In this document: piece by piece, positions 33,141-45,035 of the stretch
Layout: each line of letters opens with the position of its first letter
Numbering within the stretch: the stretch's first letter is position 1
Assembly (NCBI GenBank): GCA_026018925.1
Contig: JAKSZU010000008.1
Location: 4,082,915 to 4,146,914 of the forward strand
Direction: 5' to 3'
Origin: Tupaia tana
Lineage: Eukaryota > Chordata > Mammalia > Scandentia > Tupaiidae
Length of the DNA: 64,000 bases
Notes under the pieces: model-generated
The model's database searches: none
The model's input: the letters and a program-made list of their open reading frames with translations, nothing else
What the model was told of the DNA's origin: nothing
Position numbers and translations under genes: made by a program

Positions 33141-34600
33141 GGAAGTAAAAATAAAAATTCTAAAAAAAGAAGTAAAGACTTTCTTAGACAAAAATTGAGG
33201 AAAATATTGCTAGTACCCTGCCTTGCAGAAAGCGTAGAAGAGAGCAGGAAAATAATGTAGGGCAGAAATTTGTATCTACATAAGGAAAGGAGTATGTTAA
33301 GAATAAATGAAGATGAAATAAGACTATTTCTCATGTATTTATCTAACAGATAATTCCTGTGTAAAATAATAACAACCATGGTATATTTGCAGGTCATAGC
33401 CGATAGAGAAATAAAGCGATTGCAGCGTCACATGTGGTAGGAGGGAGAATGTAAATGGTTTCCAGCCTGTGTAATGGAAGAGTCGGAGCAGTGTCACCTG
33501 AAAGTAGACTGAGGTTAGTCGCTACTGCACATTGCAAACACTGGGGAGCCTCTGAACCAACTGGGGAAAAGTAAAGTTGTGCGCTAAAAGGAAAGAGAAA
33601 ATGGATTCACACACATACACACATAAAATTAAAGCCTGAGAAGGCAGAAAATGAGGAGAAGAAAATAAAGAGACAAAGGCAAAGTGTAACTGATGGGAAA
33701 TGGGTATGAATACGATAATTATGAATGTAACTATATCAAGAATGACTTCAAATATGAATGCCCATACACCAAGTAAAGGACAGGCTACGAAACAAACAGA
33801 AAGTGATGAGAATGAGCTACGTGGTGTGTACAGGAAACCCACTTGGAAATAAGGATACAGATAGGCTAAAAGTAAAAGGCACTCCAATAACAAAGAGGAA
33901 GAAGAAGAAAAGCTATGAAAAAAATTACAGAAATGAAGGAACTTCAAGAGGCTTATGGAAATACAGAGTTAAAATAAGATTTATTTTGGTGCAACAGACA
34001 TTTGAAATCCATGCAGCTTTTTCATAACAGGCATTTTGTATGCACTTTTAAAGACCCCACCAGCTGTAAGTCTGTAAAAGTAGGTACAAGATCTATACTG
34101 GGAAACCTGCAGAGCTCTGAACAAAGACATGAAGGAAGATGCAAATAAATGGAGAGGTATTTATTTCCTACCCGTGTGTGAGCAGACTGGAGGTTAAGAT
34201 GTCTGTTCTTCCCACCTTGATCTGTGGCTTCAGCACTTCAGTCAAAATCCCATTAAGCTTATCTATGGATATTGATAAACTGATTCTAGTCATAGTGAAA
34301 TCAAGAGCCTAAGAAAAGTCAACAATAGTAAAGAAAACAAAGTAGAAGTTCTGACACTACCTAATTTCAAGACTGACGATAAAACTGCATTACCCAAGAC
34401 AGTCTAATATAAGCAAGAGAATAAGCAAATTGATCGATGTTGCAGAATAGCGAAGCCTCAAACAAACCTTTGCAAACAGAGACAATTGATCTTGACAAAG
34501 AACAAAGACCACAGAAAGAACCATTTTTTCAGGGAATAGTGCTGGAACAACTGTACATGTACACGGGGAACACACATGAGCAGAAGCCAGAACGGACATA
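33141..34600 (+). mobile_element. L1M relic, ORF1-ORF2 junction and ORF2 parts
   Basis: aaagactttcttagacaaaaattg, quoted briefly as tttcttagacaaaaattg, then later caggaaacccacttggaaa and ggctaaaagtaaaaggcac (ORF2 start). Reverse transcriptase-end sequence follows at 34050-34560 (gacactacctaatttcaaga, gtgctggaacaactgtacat). Many deletions; no open frame. Confidence 0.8.
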
Positions 34601-34602
34601 CA

Positions 34603-34850
34603 GCCCTTCCGGGTCAGCTGAAGCCTGGTGGTTCAAGTGGCTGGATCTCACACGGCTGATAGCGAAACTGGAGTCTGGGCTGGCATCTTGAGAAAATGCC
34701 AGCTGTGGGTGAAAGCCTAAAATCCTGAAAGGAGAGAGAGATGGGTAAGGGAGTGCAGTGTGACTATGCCTCGTGGGCGGCTTTCTCATTCTCTCTCTCC
34801 CTTTCTCTCCCTCTTTCGAGCACATACTTCCTCCAGCAAATTAAAGAAAA
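34603..34850 (+). mobile_element. older SINE
   Basis: ccgggtcagctgaagcctgg head, aaatcctgaaaggagagag body, gagcacatacttcctccagc end. It interrupts the L1M ORF2 relic. Confidence 0.7.
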
Positions 34851-34945
34851 AAAATTCCTTATAAGTTTCACAAAAATTAGTTAAACAGAATCATAGAATT
34901 ACATGCAAAACACAGTTATTAAATTCCCAAGATAACAGAGGCGTT

Positions 34946-35210
34946 GGGGCTAGCAGATGGCATAGTGGTTAAGGTATTAGACTCTCACATGGCCAACCAT
35001 TGTTCAAGTCCTGGACTGGGCAGCTTAAAACATACGCCAAGCACATGTATGTGTATACGCCCAAAATCCCCAGAGGAGAGTGGAGGAGAAGGGACTGTGG
35101 CATAGGCTTCTCTGGCGGTGGAGGGATGGTTTCTCACTTTCTCTCTCTCTGTCTCTCTGGTGAGGACATGCCCTATAGAAAAAATCTCTAAAATATAAAT
35201 AAATAAAAAA
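34946..35210 (+). mobile_element. SINE, older full-length
   Basis: ggggctagcagatggcatag, tggttaaggtattagactc head, atgccctatagaaaaaatctc end. Confidence 0.88.
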
Positions 35211-36440
35211 GTAAACCAGAGGAGTACTTCTAGGTGAACTTGGGTTTGGTTTTGACATGAATTTTTAGACACAACAAAAAATATAATACACAAAATTTAA
35301 AAATTGGTAACCTAGGCTTTTCTTAAAACCTAAAAAAAAAAAAAATGGCTCTGTGGTAGACACTGATAAGAGAATAAAAAGACAAGCCACAATCTTTGAT
35401 GCTGGCAAAACATTTTCTGATAAAGAACTTAAACAAAAGACATAGTCAATGCTTCAACTAAACAATAAGGAAATGAACAGTCTAATTTACAGAAGGACAA
35501 AAAGTATGGATACCTCAGCCAAAATGTTAGACAGGTGGTAGATAGATAAGCATATGAAAAAGTGCACCATTCATTACTAGAGAATAACTATCAGCTACTA
35601 AGATGACAGAAGTTCTAAACAGGACAACTCCAAGTGCTGACAAGAATGTGGAACAACATTAAGTCTTTGTGTTACTGTTCGGAATGCAAAGGTACAGCCA
35701 GTTTAGAAGATAGTTTGGCAGTATATGACAGAACTAAACATTCTCTCACCATGTTGATTCAAAGTCATACTCCTTCATATTTAACCAAATGATTCGAAAA
35801 GTGAAGTCTGTAACAATATCTAAATGTAAATGATTGTAGGGGCTTTATTCCTTCTTGCCAAAAATGCTCAGACATACTGCAGTAGGTGAGTGGATAAACT
35901 GTGGTACATCCATACAATTGAAGATTATTCAGCAATGAGAAGTATAAGATTGCTACCATGTCACAGAAAGGCATGGAGTAGTTTTACATGAGTATTTGCA
36001 AGTGAAAGAAAACACTCTGAAAAGGCTACGTTTTGTATGATTCCAATTACGTGACATTTGGAAAGGTAAAATAATAGAGACAATGTCAACTTCAGTGTTT
36101 GCGAGGAACTTGGAAGATGGGGCCCAGGGGTGTTTAAGGGCGGTGAAGCTAGCCTGTATCGTGCCCCAGCAGTAGACGCTGGGCTACCACAGTTGTTAAC
36201 AACAACATACCTGTCCCATGCAAAGAGTAGATCTTAATCTTAATGTAAACTGAGAACTTTGTATCAAAACTGTTCCATCAGCTACAACAAATGTACCACA
36301 ATAATGCAAAAGGTTTAAAATAGGAGAATCGGTGTGTGATGGAGGGGAATATCGGACGACTTCATGCTCTGTGGTAAACTATTCTGTACACTTAACACTA
36401 CTCCACAAAACAGAGTCAGTTAATAAAAAAACACAGATAG
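35211..36440 (+). mobile_element. L1M 3' part: ORF2 end and 3' UTR relic
   Basis: cttgggtttggttttgacat, agaataaaaagacaagccac, gtggataaactgtggtacat, ctgaaaaggctacgttttg and the terminal tgtaccacaataatg region follow the old L1MA/MB-type order to the tail. It is continuous with the relic at 33141-34600 when the SINEs are removed. Non-functional. Confidence 0.88.
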
Positions 36441-36625
36441 AAGGACTTATCAGGATTTCATCTCTGGCCTTTCTTTGGTCTTTTAGCATCCAACTTCTTT
36501 GCCATAAAATTCAGCATGTTTTGTAGTATGGCACTAAGCAATATTTCAAGAATGATGACTACTTTATTGTCACTATCCAACACACAAAGAAAATACTAAC
36601 AAAATATTTATTAAGCATTATTTTA

Positions 36626-36858
36626 TTTATTTTTAAAAATATTTTTAGATTATTTTTTTCCTATAAGGCAAATGTACTCAACAGAAAGACAGAGAGACAG
36701 AAAGCAAAAATCACCCCCCCTTCTCCATTCTCCTCTCGGGATCTTGGGCACGCACGCACACGTGTCTGGCATGAGTTTAAGCCACCCCGGCCAGGACTCA
36801 AACTGCAGTCGACTACATGGGAGTCCATGACATAGCCATTACGCTAACTGCTGGTCCC
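36626..36858 (-). mobile_element. tRNA-derived SINE, core-deleted, 15-bp TSD
   Basis: Perfect direct repeats ttaagcattatttta at 36611-36625 and 36859-36873. The copy has lost the G half of the core (aaaatcacccccccttctcc). Confidence 0.93.
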
Positions 36859-36874
36859 TTAAGCATTATTTTAA

Positions 36875-37849
36875 AAAATAATTCCCTGTCTAATACAATA
36901 TGTCTGAGTTATTAACCAATTAGTTTTGACTATTACACGCAGTTATCACCGTATCACTGTGAGTACGGTGCTATTTGCGTAGGGCGTGCCATCCTCAGTG
37001 TCTGAACAGGCCCCACCAGCCTTTCAGATTCTGTGATTCCACAATTAAGTGCTTTTTTTTTTTTTTTTTAAATGCAGGAAATCTTTAAAATGATTGTGTG
37101 TATTTGTGATAAGTTTGTAGCATGTGACTTCCAATCAAACTATCTTCTCTATTTTGTTTTCTTTATCTGAGAACAGATTTATCCAAGAGTTTCAAGTATG
37201 TGGATGTGTATGTCTCACTGGTCCATTTATTGAAAATCAATTTTAAATAACACACTCTATAAATCAGGGACTTTTTTTGGCCCCTGCATTATCTCTAAAA
37301 TGTAAGAAAACTTCTTATTACAAATCAGGTGCTCATATTGTTGAATGAGTTTGATTATCTAGAAAACAAAGTTCAGGGAAGGCAAAAATACTTGATTTGT
37401 TCCCAAAATATTTTACTTTTTAGCTGTGACTTAATCCATCTAACCAAGCCTTCAAAAGTGGGCCAGTTACGGCTTTCTGAGATTTCGGGACTGCATTTCT
37501 GTTGTCACCCTTTGTCTGTTTCTGGCTACCTGACAGTTTGGCTGACACTAAGCAATGCAGCATTGGATAGCGGGTTAGACTCAAGCTTCCTGGAAGAGAT
37601 TGATCCTTTACGGTGATGACGTTTGTACTGTAGAGCTCATTTAACCCGGTCTTCCTCTTGCCATATTGAAATGTGATCGATATTATAAAAATGGGCCATT
37701 AATATGCTGGAGTTCAAACAAGGGGCACTAGGAGTTGGAGGGACAGTCTCCAATATGTTCTCTCTGACAGCTCTGTAAGTGGAGCTTCATCTCTATTTCG
37801 TACCAGGACTCGAAGCGCAAGGAATATTTGCTATAATCATTTCAGTGAG
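36875..37849. other. no recognised feature
   Basis: A poly-T run near 37051, otherwise AT-rich sequence without identity. Confidence 0.4.
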
Positions 37850-38010
37850 TAATATTGGCCAATCTGATGAATTAATTATTCAACAAACATTCATATTAAC
37901 TTATTCAACAAATATTTATGAGAGCATTATACTGTTTGCTATTCCTTTGAATAATACCAAATAATGATAGATGCAAAAAATGAAATTAGGTGAGGACTGA
38001 CATAAGAAAG
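37850..38010 (-). mobile_element. L2-like fragment
   Basis: attattcaacaaacattcat, then ttattcaacaaatatttatg: two overlapping matches to the antisense L2 3' end signature. Confidence 0.5.
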
Positions 38011-38189
38011 ATACTTGGCAAAGAATAGATTCTGACTAAAAGAAGAAATTTGACACCTAAGAGAAACACAGTAGTAAAGCAACTTAATCATTCAATTATG
38101 GAAATATTGTTTCCCAGAAACATAAAATGGAATTTAATGCACTATACTAAAACTACTATTAGGAAGGCCTTTTGTTTTTTCAGTTTTCT

Positions 38190-38300
38190 GTTTGTTTCTT
38201 TGTTTTTAGTTCTTTTTCATGGACACAGGGGCTCACCAAAAAGAGAGGGAGAGGCAGAGAAGGGAAGTGAGAAAGTCACCCCCTCGGGGCAATGCCAGGG
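38190..38300 (-). mobile_element. older SINE, truncated
   Basis: tttttcatggacacaggggc, gagagggagaggcagag, agtcaccccctcggggcaatg, then lost. Only the tail half remains. Confidence 0.7.
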
Positions 38301-39439
38301 TGTTTAAAGGAAACCTTAGCAGTGACAGTGTGGAGGTGACAGCACGCGTCTTTACCTAGTAAATGAAGTTGATATTGAGAGCCCATGTAGCCAAAGGTAC
38401 ACACCAAGATAACTGTCCTTAGTGAATTACAAGCTAAGTACAAATAAAATGATCTTTTTATTTATCTTCAGGTAAGCTAGACAATAATCAAATAGCTGAC
38501 CACTTTTTCGAAACACAATAAGTGATTGCCTGTTTCCATATTCTCAAATTTACTAACATTTTGCTCTTCCACCTGACTTGATCCAAGCCACTGTTGTCGA
38601 GATGGCTGTGAAAAATGGCATAATCGCTATTTGTACAGTAGCTGTATTGTCATGACTTGCAGACCAACAAAAAATATAGAAGTTATTTACATAGCCAGCT
38701 ATGAAAGGCATTTTTTCTCTTTTGCTCATTTTAGTTCTACATGAAGTAGTGTAAAAGCTTCCAGTATCATGCCAGGTACCCTTCTAACATTATAGACTGC
38801 CACCTTCTGGAAGACAGAGTAAACGTCTAAGACAACTGTGAAAACGTGCATTCTGCAGATCGTGAAATACATGATATATGCAAATGTGATGAAGACACTG
38901 ATGTTTTATACACGATAATTGGCTGGCTTATTTCTTTGTGACATTTTCAAGACAAAAAACGTTCATGGTTACTGGAGACTGGTTATATCCTATGCACTGC
39001 AAAAGCAGTTTCCACATATAAATCATTAGGTAGGAAATTGTTTGCTAAGACAAGCAAACCAGAAGTATATTTAGAAAGATGTGTTTTTACGTATGTATGT
39101 AAATCATGTCTGTTGTTTTAACCTCCAGTGGCTCAGACATGTCTGTTTCTAGGTTACTTAAATCTGTCACTCAAATTTTCTAAACAAAATTCAAGCCATA
39201 TAGTTTAGACTAGAAATCCCTTCTGGGGTTATTAACTCAGCAACCGCTCTTCATTTAAACTAATAATAACTCTGAAAGAAAAACATGATCGCTCTGGTAG
39301 TATTTCTTTACATGTAACTGTCTTGCTGTGCCTGTCTCCATGTAAAACGTGCCCACAAACACAAACACAGTGCACATACTCCTTGGATCTGGGCGTTCAG
39401 GAGCACTAATGTTTGGAAGTGGGAAAGGCGAGAAAGGTT
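38301..39439. other. no recognised feature
   Basis: Unique-looking AT-rich sequence. Confidence 0.4.
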
Positions 39440-39550
39440 GGCTGGTCTAATACTCTCTCTTCATGTAGCTGAAAAAATAAGTTCCAGAGAAGTGGGAGGA
39501 CCTGCCTAAAGCTCCTCTAATTCCACAGTATAATGACTGTAGAAAATTAA
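39440..39550 (-). mobile_element. MIR-like fragment
   Basis: gctgaaaaaataagttccag, agaagtgggaggacctgcct fit the antisense MIR core loosely. Confidence 0.45.
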
Positions 39551-39691
39551 ATCAGAGTCTACTTTTAAGGAAAACCACCTGCAATTTTATTTCAAGGAAA
39601 CCATATGAAAACCCAGAAAGTAAACACAAGTCAAAACAAAATTTTGTCACTGAATTTTTTCTTGTCTCTTGCTGTTTAATCTACGATAATT

Positions 39692-39975
39692 TCCTTTTTT
39701 TTTTTTTTTTTTTTTTTTTTCCCTAAAGAGATTTTTGCTATAGGGGGTGTGCACTTGCTGGAGAGACAGGGAGAAACAGAGAGACAGAAAGTGAGAAATC
39801 ACTCCCCACCCCGGGGGGATGGCCACAATCCCTTCTCCTCCATTCTCCTTTTGGAATTTTGGGCATGTACGCACACATGCCTTGTATGAGTTTAAGCCAC
39901 TGAGTCCAGGACTCGACCCCTGGTTGACCACGTGGGAGTCCAGCAGCATTACTACTATGTCATCTGCTGGTTCCA
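39692..39975 (-). mobile_element. tRNA-derived SINE with long poly-T
   Basis: T run of about 28, gagatttttgctatagggg, antisense body and head ending catctgctggttcc. Confidence 0.9.
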
Positions 39976-40162
39976 CTCTACAGTAATTTCTCATAGGTTT
40001 TATGTCACTGTCACATTTGAGCAAATTTAGGCTTCCAGTGAGTGACGATGTTTCAAATCTGCAATAGAAAATTAGACAGACAGGTAAGGGGGACCACTGA
40101 CATTGGTGAAATAAATGATAATGGCATTCACAATAAAGTAGTTTATGAATAAAATACTAAAG

Positions 40163-40413
40163 GAAGATCTTTTCTGCTTTCCAGAAGGTGCATGTGCTTG
40201 TTAGAGAGAGACAGAGAGAGCGGAAACGTTTGAGTAATCACTCCCTAGGGAGATGGCCACACTGCAATCCCTTCTCCTGCATTCTCCTCTCAGAATGTTG
40301 GGCACACGCACATGAGCCAGGCATGTTTTCCAAGCTACTGGGTCTGAGACTCAGACTGAGCAGCTGACCATGGGGTACCCAGTGCCCCAACCAGCACACA
40401 GTCCGCTGGCTCA
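40163..40413 (-). mobile_element. older SINE
   Basis: ttccagaaggtgcatgtgc, GA tract, atcactccctagggagatgg, head ending cagtccgctggctcac. Flanks share aagatcttt. Confidence 0.8.
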
Positions 40414-41204
40414 CTAAACAAAAGATCTTTATGTCATTGCTATTAGTGATTTCTATGTCAAAGCCTTTCCTGAATTCATGAAACTGCACCTTAAGACTAG
40501 AATAGCAAAGTGAGATATTGCTGTAAGAATAATTGGTTAAAGGGTCGTGAATATTGGGTGGACAAAAGCAAATAACAACTGGTTCATTTTCATTATAAAA
40601 ACAGAATTTTAAAGTATCGCAAAGTATAAATGAACAAAGGAAAACCAAACAAATTATCTTTTAATATTATTAATGATGCATTGAATTTTTTAAATGATGA
40701 TGTAAATTTCAAACTAATAGCAAACTAGATAAGATTTAGGAAATCATTTTTTGCATTTTATTTTCTCTCTTTATGCATAAAAATTAATCAGTGGTTAAAT
40801 TATGTTTATGAGTCTTATGTAATCACTATCCATTTGAAAGAGAGGTTATCAGACAAAATACATCAAGATTCTCTTGATTTTTGAAATAAAAAATAGTGGT
40901 AACTCAGTAACATATAAGGCACACATTTTTCCCCTGGTTACATTCTAAGCTCGGTGCCCTGGATGTTGAAAGCCTGGGTCTTAGTGTCCTGCACTGATGT
41001 TCGTCCGTGCTTCCGGGGCTAGCAAATCGGGAAGGGGAATGCGTGCACAGGGGAGGTCGGGGAGATCAGGGTGGCTGGTCTCAGATGCTGAGGGAGGAGT
41101 GACTCAGTCTTGCTGTTTTCCTTCTTTCTGAAAGAATACCATAACCCCCAGGTCAAGCTTCCAGAAGACAGTGAAAAAATGTGCAATCAAGCACATTCAC
41201 CTTT
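40414..41204. other. no recognised feature
   Basis: AT-rich, then GC-richer at 40940-41110. Nothing identified. Confidence 0.4.
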
Positions 41205-41470
41205 TTGTGTTTGTTTTTTGTTTTTGGAGAGTTTTTTTGCTATAGGGCGTGTGAAAGACGGAGAGAGACTAAGAGCCAGAAAGCGAGAAATCACCCCCCG
41301 GGGGATGGCCACGCCGCAATCCCTTCTCCTCCATTCTCCTCTCGGGATCTTGGGCACGCACGCACACGTGCCCGGTATGAGTTTAAGCCACTGGATCTGG
41401 ATCTGGGACCCGAACCATGGTCGACTACATGGGAGTCCAGCGACATAGCCATTACACCAACTGCTGGTCC
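41205..41470 (-). mobile_element. young tRNA-derived SINE
   Basis: Near-consensus. A short duplication (atctggatctgg) sits next to the B box. Confidence 0.94.
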
Positions 41471-41706
41471 TGCGACCATTTAGCTTTCTACCTCAGTTGC
41501 TTTAGGTTTGGGATGTTGTTTCATTATTAATCTTTCACTTGATCGCATTACACTCAATTTATTATAATTCTTCAGTTAAGGTGCCATAAATATTAGGGCG
41601 GTAATATGATATATAAAATATTTGAAAGCAACTAGCAATAGCAACCAAAAGAAACACAACTCGATGTTCTAGTTACTACAGATTTGTTAAAAATTACACA
41701 AACAAC

Positions 41707-41947
41707 GGGACCAGCAGTTAGCGTAATGGTTATGTCGCTGAACTCCCATGTAGCCGACCCGGACCTGGTGGCTTAAACTCACGCTGGGCGCGTGTACGTG
41801 CATGCCCAAGATCCCGAGAGAATAGAGGAGAAGGGATTGCGGCGTGGCCATCCCCCCTGGGGGGTGATTTCTCACTTTCTGACTCTCTGTTTCCCTCTTT
41901 CTGGCAAGCGCGTGCCCTATAGCAAAAACCTCTCAAAAAACAAAAAT
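41707..41947 (+). mobile_element. young tRNA-derived SINE, head deletion, TSD
   Basis: gggaccagcagttagcgtaatg head lacks part of the B-box arm (tagccgacccggacctgg). Flanks aattacacaaacaa (41692) and aattacacaagcaa (41948) are the TSD. Confidence 0.92.
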
Positions 41948-41965
41948 AATTACACAAGCAAGAAT

Positions 41966-42151
41966 GGCCCAACCCTAGTGGCACAGTCAGCGGCATACTG
42001 GACGGCAGTTCTGGACACCACGTGGTGGGCCACATGTTTGCATCCCAGCTCAGTTGATTGAAGCATGTCCAGTGCCCATGCCCAGTATCCTGACAGGCTG
42101 GAGGACTGAGGGACGGGGATTTTACAGCATGATGAAACCTTGTCGGGGTGC

Positions 42152-42224
<73 letters not shown>

Positions 42225-42245
42225 TGTATCATGAATAAAATACAT
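41966..42245 (+). mobile_element. oldest-type SINE with CT/CA tail
   Basis: ggcccaaccctagtggcaca head, cagtatcctgacaggctgg body, a (CT)n run at 42153-42194 and a (CA)n run at 42195-42222, then tgaataaaatac. It resembles the element at 46566. Confidence 0.7.
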
Positions 42246-43033
42246 AAACTTTTTAAAAATTGCGTAAAACTCGTGGTATAATACAACAAGCTTTACTTTG
42301 CTCAGAGATCTTGGGTCTGGACAAGGCACAGTGGGGGCAGCTTGTCCCTGCCCTTCGTGGCGTTCGCTGGGGCAAGCTGGAGGCCCCTCTGGAGGCTCAC
42401 TCGGTAGTCGGAGAACTTACACCCGCCAGCTGCCTGGCTTATCACCATGTGGCTTCTCTAAGCCACTTGAGCATCCTTGCAACATGACAACTGGATTTCA
42501 AGGGCAGGTGACCTGAGAGATGAGACAGAGAGACAGAAAATTCAGGAGCTAGAGAGAGCGGGGAGGAATGAGGACAAGGCCAAGCGGCCTGTTACGATGC
42601 ATCCTTGGAAGACACACAGCAAGGTTTCTGCCTTGGTCTATATTTCGAGGCTGCTTCACATTCCTGCCAGTGTCAAGGGGTGTGGAAATGGATTCCACCT
42701 GTTAATGGGGTGGTAAGATGCTGGAAGGATGGGTGGGAAAAGAAGTATTTCTGTAGCCATTTTTGGATAGTGTAATTTAGCAAATTTACCACCTTCTGCC
42801 CTTCGACCCCCAACATTTGCAGCATCCCTCAGCCATGCGAATCGCATGCCTTGCTTTGCACAGCTCCCCAGAGTTTCACCCCATTATCGGTCAAGGCCAG
42901 GTTTCACCCCATTATCGGTCAAGGTCCCATGCTTGGTTTAATCATCTGCCTATATTTAGGTGTCGACATGACCCCTCGCATTTGCTTCCTGAGACTTCTC
43001 TGGCCCCTCTGACTGGCAAGAATTAGCATGGGC
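42246..43033. other. no recognised gene; 28-bp duplication inside
   Basis: Mixed-composition sequence without a supported exon. It contains the tandem duplication at 42873-42928. Confidence 0.4.
42873..42928. repeat. 28-bp tandem duplication
   Basis: gtttcaccccattatcggtc begins each copy, at 42873 and 42901. The last 3 bases differ. Confidence 0.92.
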
Positions 43034-43411
43034 TGAGTTGGGATCCCCCACGGTTCACATGTTGCAGCCCTAATCCCCGGGACCTCGGAATGGGACTGTC
43101 TCTGGAGATAAGGCTGTCAAAGAGGTGATTCGGTCTGAGATGAGGCTATTTGGTCTTCCCTCAGCCAGTCTAACTGGCATCCCAACGAAAAGAGGAGGTT
43201 CAGAAACACAGGGAGAGACCAGGGCACAGGATTGCAGGCCACATGCAGTGGCAGGGGGAGAGGGGCCATCTGGCTTCAAGGAGAGAGACCCCAGGGGAAC
43301 TAGACCTATCTGCCTGGACCCCGGATTTCCAGGCTCCGGGACTCTGAGGCAGTACGTTTCCATCTGATTCTCCACTCTGTGGGACTTCAGGACAGCCCTG
43401 TAAAGGAATAC
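43034..43411 (+). mobile_element. MaLR/ERVL-type LTR
   Basis: gttcacatgttgcagccct, ggacctcggaatgggactg, tctggagataaggctgtc, aaagaggtgattcggtctg, actctgaggcagtacgtttc and gtaaaggaatacag follow the order of a common ancient mammalian LTR. The subfamily is not certain. Confidence 0.72.
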
Positions 43412-44310
43412 AGATTTGAATCACAGAAACAGCGGTGGGGCCATGGCAGGACAGCCATGAGACCCTGCTGGTCAGGAAGAGGGCGTACCGGAGACACGCA
43501 GAGTCGTTGGCCCACAGAAATCCTGAGAGCCGCCAGGGCCCTTGTCTGTTGTAGATCAAGGCTCGGTTCTGGGCCTGGGCGTGACCCACGTGGTTGCAGA
43601 CTCTGCCTGCTGGCATCTCGGCTCCACCTTCAGGGGTCCTGGCCCTGCCCTCTAAGATCTGGCTCTACACTCTGAATCATGTTCCAACGCGTCTCACCCG
43701 AGAAGCTAAAGCACCTTCTTAATTTGTAGGGAATAAAGTGCATTATGTCTATATTAAATCAAAGTAGAAATATTCATTTCTCCTTTGTGCTTATTATTTT
43801 GTAATTGATTTATCAAGATCAGACAGGAGTCAGCATGTGCAATGACTATTGACTTTCAGATTTTCTTTGTATTTCATAGAGTTTGCGTTTCCAAATTTCT
43901 GTGTCATCTGGTAGTGCACTTTCATATAAATTTAATATTTTCAACTAAAGTAATCTTTTCCATCTCTCTTTATTGTGTGTGCCTTTACCTGGCATACTTT
44001 CCAATGCAGTTTGCTCATAGCCTCATATGATAAATTGGCAGAAAAAGTAGTCTTTTAATCTATAGATTCTCCCTCTTATCTCTATTTTCATTGAAATTAA
44101 TTTGTTGAAGAAACATATGCCTTTTGCAGAGTTTCTCCTCCTGGATTCTGTTCGTCATACCTCCGTGCTATTCTTTTGCATGTTTGCTTGTCTTTATATG
44201 TCCATGAATAGGTAGGCGGGTCGAGGGGCTTCGTGCGACTCAGAGCCAGTGTGTGCTCTGTTTATCCGTAAGACTTCCCTGTGGTTGTGTGGACTTCTTT
44301 ACGAGGTGTG
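43412..44310. other. no recognised feature
   Basis: GC-rich to 43680, then AT-rich. No named element. Confidence 0.4.
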
Positions 44311-44327
44311 TTGAATTCCATGTTCTT

Positions 44328-44592
44328 TTTATTTTTTTCTGGAGAAGTTTTCGCTATAGGGCGCGTGCGCTTGCCAGACAGACAGAGAGAGACAAAGAGA
44401 CAGAAAGCGAGAAATCACCCCCCAGGGGGGATGGTCACGCCGCAATCCCTTCTCTTCCATTCTCCTCTCGGGATCTTGGGCATGCACGCACACGCGCCCG
44501 GTGTGAGTTTTAAACCACCGGGTCCGGGACACGAACCACAGTCGACTATGTGGGAGTCTAGCGACATAGCCATTACGCTAACTGCTGGTCCC
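44328..44592 (-). mobile_element. young tRNA-derived SINE with 17-bp TSD
   Basis: Perfect repeats ttgaattccatgttctt at 44311-44327 and 44593-44609 flank a near-consensus antisense copy. Confidence 0.96.
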
Positions 44593-44895
44593 TTGAATTC
44601 CATGTTCTTCATTAGACTCAGTTCTCATTAGGGGCGCACATGTTGCTTTTCCAATTTGTCAGTAATTTTCAGGTATTATCTTGGATCTGGGTGTCAAAAC
44701 ATCTTCCTGAAATGCGGCACTTTCAAAGCAACACTGACAAAAATTCTGGCAAATCGAGACAGGTTGACTACTTCAGATGGAAAATTTCTCTCAGAGTCTC
44801 TCTTCACCTGTCATTTGGCTCTGCAGATGCACACTTTCTATAGTAAAAACACAAAACAAGGCACTCAAGTGTTTTGGGTAAAATAATAAATGTCA

Positions 44896-45025
44896 GGGCC
44901 AGCAGGTGTAGTGTTGTAGGTGCTAGACTACCACATGACCAACTGTAGTTTGAGTCCCAGACCTGGAGGCTTGCTTTCTTACTTTCATTCTGTCTCTCTC
45001 TGGTCAAATTAAAAAATAGTAATAA
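44896..45025 (+). mobile_element. short-form SINE
   Basis: agggccagcaggtgtagtg head, gtttgagtcccagacctgg, gcttgctttcttactttc, end ctctggtcaaattaaaaaat. Confidence 0.8.
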
Positions 45026-45035
45026 TAAATATAAC

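Noticed and set aside
43034..43411. Possible exon in 138-codon minus frame
   Set aside because: The underlying sequence follows an ancient LTR in order, which explains it better.
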